Program-made: the position numbers and the translations under genes | Source of the DNA: an uncultured Caryophanales bacterium | Lineage (GTDB): Bacteria > Bacillota_I > Bacilli_A > RF39 > UBA660 | Length of the DNA: 64,000 bases | Assembly (NCBI GenBank): GCA_946628045.1 | Contig: CAMOVZ010000003.1 | Span: forward strand, 1-64,000 | Direction: 5' to 3' | Notes under the pieces: generated by a model | Database searches by the model: none | What the model was told of the DNA's origin: nothing | What the model saw: only the letters and a program-made list of their open reading frames with translations | In this document: positions 25,507-35,406 of the stretch, piece after piece | How the letters are laid out: every line of letters begins with the position of its first letter | Numbering within the stretch: the stretch's first letter is position 1

Positions 25507-25963
25507 TATTTTTATCCTTTCTCATTTTGATTATTTCATTAATTATTAATAATGCTACACCAACAGTTATTCCGATGTCAGCTAAATTAAAGATTGGAAA
25601 TTTAAAAAATGATAAGTAATCTATTACACTATGATAAATTATTCTATCCATTAAATTTCCAAATATTCCACCCATTATCATACCTAGTGAAATAACACTT
25701 AATTTAGTAAATGATTTTTCTTTTTTTATATAATAATCTAATATTACTATGAATACTACACTTATTATAATTATTAAAATAGTATTATCTTCTAATATTG
25801 AAAAGGCAGCACCTTTATTTTTTACATAAAATATACTAAATACATTTGGTATTACATCGATTCCTTGATTCAATTTTATAAATTTATTAACCACATATTT
25901 AATAAACTGGTCTAATAAGAGAGTTAAAATAGTTATTTTATAAATATCTTCTTTTTTATTCAT
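25442..25963 (-). CDS. lspA: Lipoprotein signal peptidase (signal peptidase II)
   Basis: A four-helix membrane aspartic peptidase that cleaves the signal peptide of diacylated lipoproteins. Catalytic Asp residues are in MGGIFGNLMDRI and FPIFNLADIGI; the motif YVKNKGAAFSIL is also typical. The C-terminus extends about 20 basic residues beyond the usual end, into the prenyl synthase gene. I chose ATG 25963, since AAAGGA lies eight bases before it within the end of dnaE. Several lipobox proteins in this window are its likely clients. Confidence 0.92.
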   Translation of the reverse strand: MNKKEDIYKITILTLLLDQFIKYVVNKFIKLNQGIDVIPNVFSIFYVKNKGAAFSILEDNTILIIIISVVFIVILDYYIKKEKSFTKLSVISLGMIMGGIFGNLMDRIIYHSVIDYLSFFKFPIFNLADIGITVGVALLIINEIIKMRKDKNNDRSIQEILPKRKRNIKQKNK

Positions 25964-28907
25964 TATTATCATCCTTTAATTTTTTTATTCTTTCTACTAT
26001 TATTTGATATTCATCTAATCTTCTTTCAACATGTCCCCTTATTTTTAATAAATCTCCTTTAGCTATTTCTTGATATAAAGTAAATATTTTAGGAAATAAT
26101 GTAAATTCAAAGGTAGATGTTTCATCACTTCCTGTTAAGAATGCCATCTTATCACCTTTTTTAGTATTAATTATTTTAATTTTTTCTACCAATATTAATA
26201 CATCTACTGTTTTATCAAAATTATCTTCTACTTTATTTAATGTAATGCAGTATGGGTTATCTTTTCTATATTGTGTTATTGGATGACTTGATAAGAAGAA
26301 TCCAAATAATTCTTTTTCTTTTTCTAGTAGAAATTCAACAGTATAATCTTTTTGGTTTTCTATTACTGGACGCATTACTAAAGATGGATCTAGATCTTTA
26401 GTTAATTCTGCATAATTATATAAACTATCTAAATTATACATTAAAGTAGCTCTATTAATCTTAAATTCTTTAAATACATCTGCTAAAATTAAATCTTCAA
26501 ATACTTTCTTAGTTATTCCTTCAATATATAATCTACTAAAGCAATCATATATATCAGTAAATTTTCCTTTTGCTTTTGCACGTTCAATAGTTTCACAAGT
26601 TACTACACCTAATCCTTTTATATTAGATAATGGATATATAATTTTATCATTTTTAACAATATATTTTGAACTACTTTCATTAATAGTTGGTTTTACTACT
26701 TCTATATTGTTTGCTTTTGCTTCCATTATATATTCATTTGTTTTAGTAGAACTTCCTATTACATTACTTAATAAATTAGAGAAAAATATTGTTTTAAAGT
26801 GGGCTTTTAAATAAGCCATTTTATAAGCAATAATAGAATAAACTACTGAGTGAGATTTATTAAATCCATATCCAGCAAAGTTTAATACTAAGTTAAATAG
26901 TTCTTTAGCTTGATTCATAGAGTGATGATTTTCCATACTCTTTTTAATAAATTTATCTTCTTCACTTTTTAATAAATCTTTTTTCTTTTTAGACATAGCA
27001 CGTCTTAGTATATCTGCTTCTCCTAAACTATATCCTGCATACACGTTAGCTAATTGCATTATTTGTTCTTGATAAATTAAGAAACCATATGTACTTTTAG
27101 TAATTTTTTCTAAAGATGGATCTAGATAAGTTATTTTCTCTTCACCATGTTTTCTTTTAATATAAGAATCTATGTTTACAGCAGCTCCAGGTCTAAATAA
27201 GGCAATAGCTGCTACTATATCATCAAAGGTATTTGGTTTTAATCTTTTTAAAAAATTTCTCATACCAGTGGATTCAAATTGAAATATTCCACAAGTGTTA
27301 GCTTCAGTAAATATTTTTAATGTTTCTTTATCATCTAGAGGTATTTTATTAAAATCAATATCTATATTATGAATAGTTTTAATATCATTAATAATATTAT
27401 CTATTAGAGTAAGATTTTTTAAAACAAGAAAATCCATCTTTAATAATCCTAAATCTTCTAAATACTCCATAGAATAACTTGTTAAATACATATTATCTGA
27501 TTTAGTTAAAGGTATTACTTCATCTAGATCTACTCTACTCATAACAATTCCTGCAGCATGTTGTGAAGTATGTCTTGGAAATCCTTCTAATTTAATAGCT
27601 ATTTTATACATATCTAAAAGTAAGCTATCACTATCTATCTTTGCTTTAAAATTAGGATTATTTTTATAAATATCTTCTAATTTTTCATGAGACATATTTG
27701 GTATATATTTAGTTAATGCATCTACTTTATATGTAGGTATATTTAGAACACGTGATACATCTCTTATTACTTGTTTTGCAGCTAGTGTTCCAAATGTAAT
27801 AATACCACTAACCCTTTTTTCTCCATATTTTTCTTTTACATAATCAATTACTAAATCTCTTTTATTATCTGGAAAATCTGTATCTATATCAGGCATTGTT
27901 TTTCGCTCTGGATTTAAAAATCTTTCAAATAATAAATCATATTTCAATGGATCTATATCAGTAATACCTAAAGAATAAGCTACTAAACTACCTGCCGCAC
28001 TTCCTCTACCTGGTCCTACTAATATTTTATTTTTTTTAGCAAATTTTATAAAATCATAGACTACTAAAAAATAATTAGAAAATCCCATTTCATTAATTAC
28101 ATTCAACTCATATAATAACCTATTTTTATAAGTATCATTTACTTCGTTATTTAATCTTTTTGATAATCCTTTTTTACTAAGTTCAAATAAATATTTTTTA
28201 GGATCATCACAATCATATATTGGTAATAAATTTTCTTTTTTGGGAAACTTTATATTACAATTATTGGCTATTTCTATAGTATTTTTTATTCCTAATTCAT
28301 TACTTAATTCATCTATATTATCAATATTTAATTCAAAATTATCTACATCATATTCATTAATATTTTCTTTTGTTTTACCATCCCTAATACAATACAAATA
28401 TGGAAGTATTAATTTATCTTGTTTATTTAAATATAAGGCTTCTCTTACAAAGACAATATTCTTAGTAATTATCAAAGCTTCCTTTAATTCATCTTTATTA
28501 CTAAATCCTAAATATAAGTCTATATAATTGCTACCTAGTAATTCCAAATTACTTTTATACTTAAAAGGTAGAATACATATTAATTCTTTATTATATTTTT
28601 TTAAATCTTCTATAGTTACTTGTCTTTCATTTTGAATAGTAGATAATTTAATTAAACTTTTATAACCTTCATAGTTCTTAGCATATAATAATATATTAAA
28701 GTCTTCTAATATTATTTCTAAACCTATTATTGGTTTTATATTATTATTTTCACATTTCTTAATAAACTCCATAGTAGAATACATATTTGTATCTACTATA
28801 GATATACTTGAGATATTATTATTTTTAGCAAATGATACTATATCATCTACTTTTAATAGACTTGATAACATTGTATAATTACTTTTATTAAATAATGGAA
28901 TATACAT
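25956..28907 (-). CDS. dnaE: DNA polymerase III alpha subunit (DnaE type)
   Basis: A 983-residue C-family polymerase. Palm residues are seen in GPGRGSAAGSLVAYSLG, MPDIDTDFPD (two catalytic Asp) and LLKMDFLVLK (third Asp); fingers show RPGAAVNIDSYIKRKHG and QHAAGIVM. A C-terminal OB fold ends the protein. The N-terminal PHP domain has lost its metal-binding His cluster (YIPLFNKSNYTML instead of HLH-x-HS), so it cannot be an active PHP exonuclease. At 983 residues it is shorter than typical DnaE. Overlaps lspA. GGAGG precedes the ATG. Confidence 0.96.
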   Translation of the reverse strand: MYIPLFNKSNYTMLSSLLKVDDIVSFAKNNNISSISIVDTNMYSTMEFIKKCENNNIKPIIGLEIILEDFNILLYAKNYEGYKSLIKLSTIQNERQVTIEDLKKYNKELICILPFKYKSNLELLGSNYIDLYLGFSNKDELKEALIITKNIVFVREALYLNKQDKLILPYLYCIRDGKTKENINEYDVDNFELNIDNIDELSNELGIKNTIEIANNCNIKFPKKENLLPIYDCDDPKKYLFELSKKGLSKRLNNEVNDTYKNRLLYELNVINEMGFSNYFLVVYDFIKFAKKNKILVGPGRGSAAGSLVAYSLGITDIDPLKYDLLFERFLNPERKTMPDIDTDFPDNKRDLVIDYVKEKYGEKRVSGIITFGTLAAKQVIRDVSRVLNIPTYKVDALTKYIPNMSHEKLEDIYKNNPNFKAKIDSDSLLLDMYKIAIKLEGFPRHTSQHAAGIVMSRVDLDEVIPLTKSDNMYLTSYSMEYLEDLGLLKMDFLVLKNLTLIDNIINDIKTIHNIDIDFNKIPLDDKETLKIFTEANTCGIFQFESTGMRNFLKRLKPNTFDDIVAAIALFRPGAAVNIDSYIKRKHGEEKITYLDPSLEKITKSTYGFLIYQEQIMQLANVYAGYSLGEADILRRAMSKKKKDLLKSEEDKFIKKSMENHHSMNQAKELFNLVLNFAGYGFNKSHSVVYSIIAYKMAYLKAHFKTIFFSNLLSNVIGSSTKTNEYIMEAKANNIEVVKPTINESSSKYIVKNDKIIYPLSNIKGLGVVTCETIERAKAKGKFTDIYDCFSRLYIEGITKKVFEDLILADVFKEFKINRATLMYNLDSLYNYAELTKDLDPSLVMRPVIENQKDYTVEFLLEKEKELFGFFLSSHPITQYRKDNPYCITLNKVEDNFDKTVDVLILVEKIKIINTKKGDKMAFLTGSDETSTFEFTLFPKIFTLYQEIAKGDLLKIRGHVERRLDEYQIIVERIKKLKDDNNE

Positions 28908-28987
28908 AATAATACCTCCTTTTACTTATTTTATCATATATTATATGATTTATTATATAAATAATCTTTATTTTTTCCTTATTTTAT

Positions 28988-29016
28988 TTGACTTTGTGAT
29001 GGTTTTATGTTAATAT
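28988..29016 (+). promoter_or_regulatory. Promoter of rpmB
   Basis: TTGACT (28988-28993) and TAATAT (29011-29016) with 17 bases between; a leader of about 50 bases follows, ending in AGGGAGGG before the ATG. Confidence 0.7.
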
Positions 29017-29070
29017 TATTAAGCAAGGACCCAAAGTATGGTGTATTAAGCAAATAAGGGAGGGAATAAC

Positions 29071-29250
29071 ATGGCAGTAAATATTTCAGGAAGAAAAGGA
29101 AATGTTAAAAATATTAGATCTCATGCTTTAAATGCTACTAAGACTAGACAAAATGTTAATTTACAAGTATATAGATTAGATGACGGTACAAAAGTTAGAC
29201 TTTCTGCTAAAGAAATTAGAACTTTAAAGAAAAATGAAAAAGCTGCATAA
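29071..29250 (+). CDS. rpmB: Ribosomal protein L28
   Basis: A 59-residue basic protein of the large ribosomal subunit. The family marks ISGRKGNVKNIRSHALNAT and RLSAKEIRTLKK are clear. It is shorter than E. coli L28 but of Firmicute size. GGGAGGG lies just upstream of ATG 29071. It is the only plus-strand gene in a 20-kb minus-strand stretch, with its own promoter and a terminator that overlaps its stop codon. Confidence 0.96.
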   Translation: MAVNISGRKGNVKNIRSHALNATKTRQNVNLQVYRLDDGTKVRLSAKEIRTLKKNEKAA

Positions 29251-29266
29251 TTGCAGCTTTTATTTT
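29238..29266 (+). terminator. Terminator of rpmB
   Basis: AAAAGCTGCA-TAAT-TGCAGCTTTT followed by ATTTTTTT. The upper stem contains the last codons and the stop. Confidence 0.92.
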
Positions 29267-29267
29267 T

Positions 29268-29942
29268 TTATTCTACTGTGAATCCATCAGTTATCATATC
29301 ATTTCTTACTTTATCGTAAGAAGTGTTTTTATTATAATCTACTTTAGTAAATGATTTTGTTTGTTGAAGTTCATTTAATTTAGTTAAATCTAATTTTTTA
29401 TAATCTACTACTACTTTAACTGATATTGTATCTTCTGTAGATGTAATATCTATTGTATAACCTTCTGAATCATTTAATAGATTATTATATTCATTGGTAT
29501 ATTTTTCTATTGTTGTTTTACCTTCTTTTTTATCTAATATAGCGCTTACATTATATTCTTTAGTAAAACCTACTAATTTATCATTTTCAAATTTATAAGT
29601 TATATTATAAACAGTGTTTGTATTATCTGGATTGTTTAGAGTAGTTTTTGCACAATTTAAATTTTTTGCTTCTATTTTTATTTCTTTTTTTACTTCTCTT
29701 TTTTGGATATTTTGAGGTTTAGATTGTAGTGAAGTTGCTATTTGAAGAGAACTTCCTAATAATAGTGATAAAGCTCCTATAGTAGCTATTAAAATAGCAG
29801 GCTTCTTACTTGTTTTCTTCTCAATACGAATAGTTTTTTCTAATTCGTCAAAATTTAATACTTGAGTTTGTTGCAATTCTTCCTTTGTAAGTGTTTGTTT
29901 TATTTCTTCTTCTGATATTTGTCTTACATTATTATTGTTCAT
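29268..29942 (-). CDS. Membrane-anchored DUF1307-like protein
   Basis: The first 50 residues are acidic and cytoplasmic with Glu/Lys helices (SEEEIKQTLTKEELQQ), then a membrane segment (about 50-68), then an extracytoplasmic domain of about 150 residues. That domain starts NLNCAKTTLNN, has YNITYKFENDKLVGF and ends YDKVRNDMITDGFTVE, which matches the lipoprotein at 31922-32395 in layout (ITCSK... then DALKGLTKDGFTC). DUF1307/YehR-like assignment is tentative. ATG 29942 is preferred, since GAGGTG lies seven bases before it. Confidence 0.6.
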   Translation of the reverse strand: MNNNNVRQISEEEIKQTLTKEELQQTQVLNFDELEKTIRIEKKTSKKPAILIATIGALSLLLGSSLQIATSLQSKPQNIQKREVKKEIKIEAKNLNCAKTTLNNPDNTNTVYNITYKFENDKLVGFTKEYNVSAILDKKEGKTTIEKYTNEYNNLLNDSEGYTIDITSTEDTISVKVVVDYKKLDLTKLNELQQTKSFTKVDYNKNTSYDKVRNDMITDGFTVE

Positions 29943-30006
29943 TTTCACGCACCTCTATCATAATTACATTATAGCAAAACCCTTATAATATATACAAGAA
30001 AAATCA

Positions 30007-30035
30007 AAAAAAAATAACTATTTCTAGTTATTTTT
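30007..30035 (-). terminator. Terminator of typA
   Basis: AAAAATAACTA-GAAA-TAGTTATTTTT on the minus strand, overlapping the stop at 30024. Confidence 0.85.
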
Positions 30036-31841
30036 ATATTTTGCATCAAATTTTTTTCTTTCTTCAGTATTTAATATTTTCTTTCTTAAACGAATAAAGT
30101 TTGGTGTTACTTCAATTAGTTCATCTGAATTGATGTAGTCTAATGCATATTCAAGAGTAATAGGTCTTGGTCTTTTCAATACTACTGTATGATCACTTCC
30201 TGCAGCACGAGTATTAGTTAATTGTTTACCTTTAACTACGTTTACTGCAAGGTCGTTATCACGATTACACTCACCTACTATCATACCTTCATATACTTCA
30301 GTACCTGGTTCAATAAACATGATACCTCTATCTTCTAAGTTTCCTATAGAATAAGCTGTTGCATTACCGTTTTCCATTGAAACTAAAACTCCAAGTTTTC
30401 TTTCACCGATTACTACATTTTCATATGGCATATATTCTTTAAATGTGTGATTCATAATACCATATCCTTTAGTCAAAGTCATAAAGTCTGTTGAAAAACC
30501 TATAAGACCACGAGATGGAATTGTATAAAGTAGTCTAACTTGATTTTCAAAGTTAGTCATATTTTCCATTTTTCCACCACGAATACCTAATTGTTCAATA
30601 ACTGGTCCAACTGATTCTTCTGGCACTTCTATTTGTAATTCTTCATATGGCTCATATTTAACTCCATCAATTTCTTTAATAATTACTGTTGGTTTAGAAA
30701 CTTCAAGTTCAAAACCTTCTCTTCTCATATTTTCAATTAAAATACCTAAGTGAAGTTCTCCACGACCACTTACTAAGAATGATTCATTAGTAGCTGGTTC
30801 AACTCTTAGAGATACATCCCTTTGAGTTTCACGATTTAATCTCTCTTCTATTTTTCTAGCAGTAACTATTTTTCCATCACGCCCTACCATAGGTGAAGAG
30901 TTAGCTCCAAAAGTCATTTGAAGAGTTGGCTCATCAATATGTAGTTTTGGAAGTGGATTAATATTATCATTATTACATACAGTTTCACCAACACTAATGT
31001 CAGCTAAACCTGAAATAGCAATAATATCTCCTGCTTCTGCTTCATTTATTTCTACTCTATTATATCCGTAATAACCAAATAATTTTTGGATTCTAAATTG
31101 TTTAGTAGTACCATCTAATCTACAACAAGTAACCATTTCTCCTGTTTTTATTTTACCATTATGAACACGACCTATTCCAATACGACCTACAAATTCATTA
31201 TAATCTAATAATGCTGGTTGAAATTGAAGTGGTGCATTAACATCTCCTTTAGGAGCTGGGATTACTTCAATAATCTTATCTAAAATTTCACTAAATCCTT
31301 CAGTTTGAGTTGATAAGTCATCACTTAAAGAACAAGTATTATTTAGGGCAGACGCGTAAATAACATCAAAATCTAATTGGTCATCATCAGCACCTAATTC
31401 AATAAATAAGTCTAGAACTTCATCTACTACTTGTTTGCATCTAGCACTTGGTTTATCAACTTTATTAATAACTACAATTGGTTTTACTCCTGCTTCAAAA
31501 GCTTTCTTTAAAACGAATCTAGTTTGTGGCATTGCTCCTTCATAAGCATCTACTACTAAAAGTACTCCATCAACCATATTCATTATACGTTCTACTTCTC
31601 CACCAAAGTCAGCATGTCCTGGAGTATCTAATATATTTATTCTTACTCCTTTATAGTCTAGTGCTGTAGTTTTAGCTAAGATAGTAATACCACGTTCTGC
31701 TTCTAATTGATTAGAATCCATTGATAAATTAGATAAATCTTCATTATCTCTAAACATTCCAGAATGTTTTAAAATACCATCAACTAATGTTGTTTTACCA
31801 TGGTCAACGTGAGCAATAATTGCAACATTTCTTTTTTCCAT
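30024..31841 (-). CDS. typA: Ribosome-associated GTPase TypA/BipA
   Basis: A 605-residue translational GTPase used in ribosome assembly and stress growth. G1 is [14 protein letters not shown]3 [11 protein letters not shown]4 NKVDKPSA; the rest follows the EF-G-like domains and the BipA-specific C-terminal domain ending [10 protein letters not shown] chose ATG 31841 ([12 protein letters not shown]): GAGGTG precedes it, while the longer frame from 31874 has no site. Single gene with its own terminator. Confidence 0.97.
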   Translation of the reverse strand: MEKRNVAIIAHVDHGKTTLVDGILKHSGMFRDNEDLSNLSMDSNQLEAERGITILAKTTALDYKGVRINILDTPGHADFGGEVERIMNMVDGVLLVVDAYEGAMPQTRFVLKKAFEAGVKPIVVINKVDKPSARCKQVVDEVLDLFIELGADDDQLDFDVIYASALNNTCSLSDDLSTQTEGFSEILDKIIEVIPAPKGDVNAPLQFQPALLDYNEFVGRIGIGRVHNGKIKTGEMVTCCRLDGTTKQFRIQKLFGYYGYNRVEINEAEAGDIIAISGLADISVGETVCNNDNINPLPKLHIDEPTLQMTFGANSSPMVGRDGKIVTARKIEERLNRETQRDVSLRVEPATNESFLVSGRGELHLGILIENMRREGFELEVSKPTVIIKEIDGVKYEPYEELQIEVPEESVGPVIEQLGIRGGKMENMTNFENQVRLLYTIPSRGLIGFSTDFMTLTKGYGIMNHTFKEYMPYENVVIGERKLGVLVSMENGNATAYSIGNLEDRGIMFIEPGTEVYEGMIVGECNRDNDLAVNVVKGKQLTNTRAAGSDHTVVLKRPRPITLEYALDYINSDELIEVTPNFIRLRKKILNTEERKKFDAKYKNN

Positions 31842-31892
31842 ATTTATACACCTCTTTGTTACACGCCACATCATTATAACATAAACATAAAA

Positions 31893-31918
31893 AAAATACT
31901 AGAATTTTCTAGTATTTT
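31893..31918 (-). terminator. Terminator of the DUF1307-like lipoprotein gene
   Basis: AAAATACTAGAA/TTCTAGTATTTT followed by Ts on the minus strand. Confidence 0.85.
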
Positions 31919-31921
31919 ATA

Positions 31922-32395
31922 TTACTTTTTAAAATCTTTACAAGTAAATCCATCTTTTGTTAAGCCTTTTAAGGCATCACTTTTTGTATTATTAGTAAAT
32001 TCTTTTTCTTTATAATCTGTATCAATATGTTCCATTAGTGATTTAAGTTTTTTGATGTTACCCGTAAAACCAAAATATACTCTATTATCGCTAGTTTCTG
32101 TTTTTGCATTTACACCTAATACTTTAGCTATTAATTTCATTGTTTTTGCAGTTATTTCTGCAGCTTCTTTTGTCATAGTAGTTTTATATGTAATATCAGT
32201 TTCTATTTTAAAATCTGTTACTACTTCATTTTTATCATAGGCTAAAGTTATTGTTGAAGATGTTTTTTCTTCTTGTTTATCCTCTATTTTGCTACATGTG
32301 ATATGACTAGTTTTATTGAAATCAATTTCTTTGCCACATCCTGTTACTAATAAAACTGTTAATACTAATAATACACTTAAAAATACTTTTTTCAT
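31922..32395 (-). CDS. DUF1307-like lipoprotein (YehR type)
   Basis: A 157-residue lipoprotein: Lys-rich start, hydrophobic core and lipobox LVTGCG, so the mature protein is anchored by Cys20. The domain contains ITCSKIEDK, TLAYDKNEVV and the C-terminal DALKGLTKDGFTCKD, the pattern of small YehR-like lipoproteins of unknown role. It is probably a paralogue of the 29268-29942 membrane protein. AGGAGG precedes the ATG; it lies 12 bases after the DedA gene. Confidence 0.75.
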   Translation of the reverse strand: MKKVFLSVLLVLTVLLVTGCGKEIDFNKTSHITCSKIEDKQEEKTSSTITLAYDKNEVVTDFKIETDITYKTTMTKEAAEITAKTMKLIAKVLGVNAKTETSDNRVYFGFTGNIKKLKSLMEHIDTDYKEKEFTNNTKSDALKGLTKDGFTCKDFKK

Positions 32396-32406
32396 TTCTT
32401 CCTCCT

Positions 32407-33009
32407 TTATTTATTTTTATTATATTTTGATTTTATTTTTTTGTAAATATAGATTAATACTAATACTATTAATACTATTCTTATCGGTATTTTCATATAT
32501 CCTACATAAGTACTTAGTATTATCCAATTTTCTCCTAGAGAATAACCTACATATACAAAAGCAAATGTCCATGGAATAGATCCTATTGTTGTATATATTA
32601 AAAACTTTATAAATGGTTGTTTTGTTATACCTATCGGAAGAGATATTAGTGTTCTTACTATTGGAAAATTTCTACCTATTAATGCACTTAACATACCATA
32701 TTTATTAAACCATGAATCTGATTTTTCTATATCTTCTTCTTTCATAAAAAAATATTTACCATATTTCTTTATAAATGCTCTTCCTCCAAAGTAACCCATA
32801 AAATAAATTACTATTGCACAAAATACACTACCTAAAAGTCCTATTAAAAATGCACCCCAAAATGTAAATATACCTTTTGATGCTAATATTCCTCCTGTAG
32901 CTAATATTAATTCACTAGGTATGGCTATAATTACTGCTTCTAAAACCATTCCAATAAACATTCCAAAGTATCCAAAATTTCCTATTAAATCAAGTACGAA
33001 GTTAGACAT
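32407..33009 (-). CDS. DedA-family membrane protein
   Basis: A 200-residue DedA/VTT protein, a putative flippase or transporter of undecaprenyl phosphate or phosphatidyl lipids. Seen are LEAVIIAIPSELIL near the N-terminus and the re-entrant loop FGGRAFIKKYGK followed by FNKYGMLSALIGRNFPIVRT and PIGI, with the conserved Arg. Five to six hydrophobic segments. GGTGATTAT precedes the ATG. Confidence 0.9.
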   Translation of the reverse strand: MSNFVLDLIGNFGYFGMFIGMVLEAVIIAIPSELILATGGILASKGIFTFWGAFLIGLLGSVFCAIVIYFMGYFGGRAFIKKYGKYFFMKEEDIEKSDSWFNKYGMLSALIGRNFPIVRTLISLPIGITKQPFIKFLIYTTIGSIPWTFAFVYVGYSLGENWIILSTYVGYMKIPIRIVLIVLVLIYIYKKIKSKYNKNK

Positions 33010-33036
33010 ATAATCACCAATAAATTATATGAAAAA

Positions 33037-33064
33037 AACAAATTATTTTTGCAATAATTTGTTT
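33037..33064 (-). terminator. Terminator of the HAD gene
   Basis: AAACAAATTATT/AATAATTTGTTT followed by a T-run on the minus strand, overlapping the stop at 33043. Confidence 0.82.
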
Positions 33065-33750
33065 CTTTTATTTATTTCTTCTATATAATCACTTATAGTT
33101 TCATATTCTTCTTTTTTTAATTCATCTAGTATTGGATTATGTTCTTTCATTATAGCTCCATCAAAAGCAGCTAGCATTTCATAATCGTTTGCATCATCAC
33201 CTACTACATGTAGTTTTGAAAAATCTAGATTTTCTATTTTAAATAATCTGTTTAATGCATACTCTTTATTTACTGTTTTGTGAATAATATTAACATGATT
33301 TCTACTTGCATATATATGAACATTTATCTTATCATATATGGCATTTAATATTTTTTCTTTTTCTTCTAAATTAGATGTCCTTACAACTATTTTTACACAG
33401 TCTTTGTGATACTCTGTTTCATTGTATCCATCATCTAGGTAATAATCTACTTCTAAGTCTTCTAATACTTTTTTTACTTTTACTATTTCTTCTTCATCTA
33501 AGAATGTTGAGTCTATGCAGTAATCAACACTATTGAATATTTTGGCACCATCTTCGCACACTAAATACGTATATGGTATATCATATTCGTTCATAGTCTT
33601 TTTTAATCTAGTGTAATTTCTACCAGTTATTATGATAAATATATTCCCCTCTTTGATGAATTGTCTAATAGCTTCTATATTTTTTCTATTTTTCTCTTCA
33701 TCATTTGCATAATAGATGGTATTATCAAAGTCACTTGCGATTATCTGCAT
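33043..33750 (-). CDS. Cof-type HAD phosphatase
   Basis: A 235-residue haloacid-dehalogenase-like hydrolase of the Cof subgroup. The nucleophile is in IIASDFDNTIYY (DxD), motif II is FIIITGRN, and motif IV is VVGDDANDYEMLAAFDG. Cap type C2B is likely. Substrates of this group are sugar phosphates or FMN-like phosphates; the exact one is unknown. ATG 33750 follows AGGTG by six bases; a GTG at 33759 is upstream of that site. Confidence 0.9.
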   Translation of the reverse strand: MQIIASDFDNTIYYANDEEKNRKNIEAIRQFIKEGNIFIIITGRNYTRLKKTMNEYDIPYTYLVCEDGAKIFNSVDYCIDSTFLDEEEIVKVKKVLEDLEVDYYLDDGYNETEYHKDCVKIVVRTSNLEEKEKILNAIYDKINVHIYASRNHVNIIHKTVNKEYALNRLFKIENLDFSKLHVVGDDANDYEMLAAFDGAIMKEHNPILDELKKEEYETISDYIEEINKRNKLLQK

Positions 33751-33775
33751 AATTATCACCTGTTAATAGAATAAC

Positions 33776-33807
33776 AAAAAAAGTAATATCTTTCAATATT
33801 ACTTTTT
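33776..33807 (-). terminator. Terminator of the HerA-like gene
   Basis: AAAAAGTAATAT-TGAAA-GATATTACTTTTTTT on the minus strand before the 33812 stop. Confidence 0.8.
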
Positions 33808-33811
33808 GTTA

Positions 33812-35365
33812 TTACTTAAAGAAATTTTTAAATATAGCATTTAATCCTTTATTGATTAATTTATTAGTAGCTGCATTAGCCACTTTTTTACCCATCTTGT
33901 ATTCAATAGAATTTTTCTTTTTCTTTTCTTCTTCACGTTTTTTCTTCTCAGCTTCACGTTCTGCTTCTCTCTTAGCTTTTTCTTCTAATTTAGCTTGTTT
34001 TTCTGCTTCTTTTGCTTCTAATTCTTCTTGGCGTTTTTGTTCTTTTTCTGCTATTTCTTGTTCGTATTTTTCTTTTATCAATCTATTAATTTCTTCTATT
34101 TCTTCATAAGCTGATTCTCTTTCTATAGCTTCATCGTATTTACCTAATAAACTTGAAGAATTAATTATTTTATTTCTTGATGTATCATCAATTACTCCCA
34201 TCTTACTTTGTGGTGGTAATATAGTAGCTTTTTGTACTATTTCTGGTTCACCATTTTCGTTTTGGAAACTAATTAATGCTTCACCTGTTCCTAAGTTAAG
34301 AATTGCATCATATGTATCAAATTCTGGATTAGTTCTAAATGAATCAGCAGCTGCTTTTACAGTTCTTAATTCTGTTGGAGTATATGCTCTTAAGTTATGT
34401 TGAACACGATTACCTAATTGAGCTATAACTTCACTAGGTATATCTGCTGGTGATTGTGAAATGAAGTATAATCCAATACCACGAGATCTTATTAATCTAA
34501 CTACTTGAATAATTCTTTTTAAACGATATTCAGGCATTCCATTAAATAATAAATGTGCTTCATCAAAGAAGAATACCATTTTAGGTTTATCTAAATCTCC
34601 TACTTCAGGCATCTTAGTATAAAGGCTAGTTAATAACCATAATAAGAATGATGCGAATAAATCAGGTGATTCAAATAATTTAACTGCATGAAGAATATTA
34701 ATCATACCTTTACCATTAGCATCTGTTACTAAGAAATCATTTATATCAAGTTCAGGTTGACCAAAGAATTTGTCTCCTCCTTGATTTTCTAATGCTAATA
34801 AACATCTTTGAATAACTCCTACTGATTGAGTTGTTACATTACCATAACTTGTAGTGAATTGCTCTCTATTATCACCTACATATTGAAGTAATAATCTTAA
34901 ATCTTTAATATCATCTAATTCCCAACCATTGTCTTTTGCTATTTTAAATACTACTGTTAAAACACCTTCTTGTGCTTCTGTTAAACCTAACATTATTGAT
35001 AAGATTTCTGGACCTACTGAATCAAGAGTAGTTCTTATTGGATGACCATAATCTCCAAAAATATCCCAAAATCTTACTGGAAAAGATTTATATTCAAAAT
35101 CAGTTATTCCTAATTTTTGTAATCTATTATCTAAGGCTTCACTAGCTTCTCCTTGTAGTGCAGTACCAGCCATATCACCTTTAACATCAGCTAAGAAAAC
35201 TGGAATACCTGCATCAGAGAAAGATTCAGCCATCACTTTAGAAGTAACTGTTTTACCACTACCACTAGCTCCTGTAATCAAACCATGACGATTTGCTTTT
35301 TCTAATAAAATTGATAATTCTTTATCACTACTTTTTCCTATTAATACTTTATCGTTTCTATACAT
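33812..35365 (-). CDS. HerA-like ATPase, DUF853 (YjgR) family
   Basis: A 517-residue P-loop protein: Walker A LITGASGSGKTVTSKV near residue 33, Walker B KMVFFFDEAHLLF, and IRSRGIGLYFISQSPADIP. This is the YjgR/DUF853 branch of HerA/FtsK ATPases, which lack a known DNA-pumping partner. The last 90 residues are a Lys/Glu-rich coiled coil (EKEQKRQEELEAKEAEK and so on). GGAGG precedes the ATG. No nuclease partner such as NurA is nearby. Confidence 0.9.
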   Translation of the reverse strand: MYRNDKVLIGKSSDKELSILLEKANRHGLITGASGSGKTVTSKVMAESFSDAGIPVFLADVKGDMAGTALQGEASEALDNRLQKLGITDFEYKSFPVRFWDIFGDYGHPIRTTLDSVGPEILSIMLGLTEAQEGVLTVVFKIAKDNGWELDDIKDLRLLLQYVGDNREQFTTSYGNVTTQSVGVIQRCLLALENQGGDKFFGQPELDINDFLVTDANGKGMINILHAVKLFESPDLFASFLLWLLTSLYTKMPEVGDLDKPKMVFFFDEAHLLFNGMPEYRLKRIIQVVRLIRSRGIGLYFISQSPADIPSEVIAQLGNRVQHNLRAYTPTELRTVKAAADSFRTNPEFDTYDAILNLGTGEALISFQNENGEPEIVQKATILPPQSKMGVIDDTSRNKIINSSSLLGKYDEAIERESAYEEIEEINRLIKEKYEQEIAEKEQKRQEELEAKEAEKQAKLEEKAKREAEREAEKKKREEEKKKKNSIEYKMGKKVANAATNKLINKGLNAIFKNFFK

Positions 35366-35406
35366 AAAGACCTCCTATTAACAATATTATAACATAATAT
35401 TATTTT

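Noticed and set aside
33852..34109. Plus-strand Ser/Phe-rich reading frame
   Set aside because: It is the reverse of the Lys/Glu coiled coil of the HerA-like ATPase.
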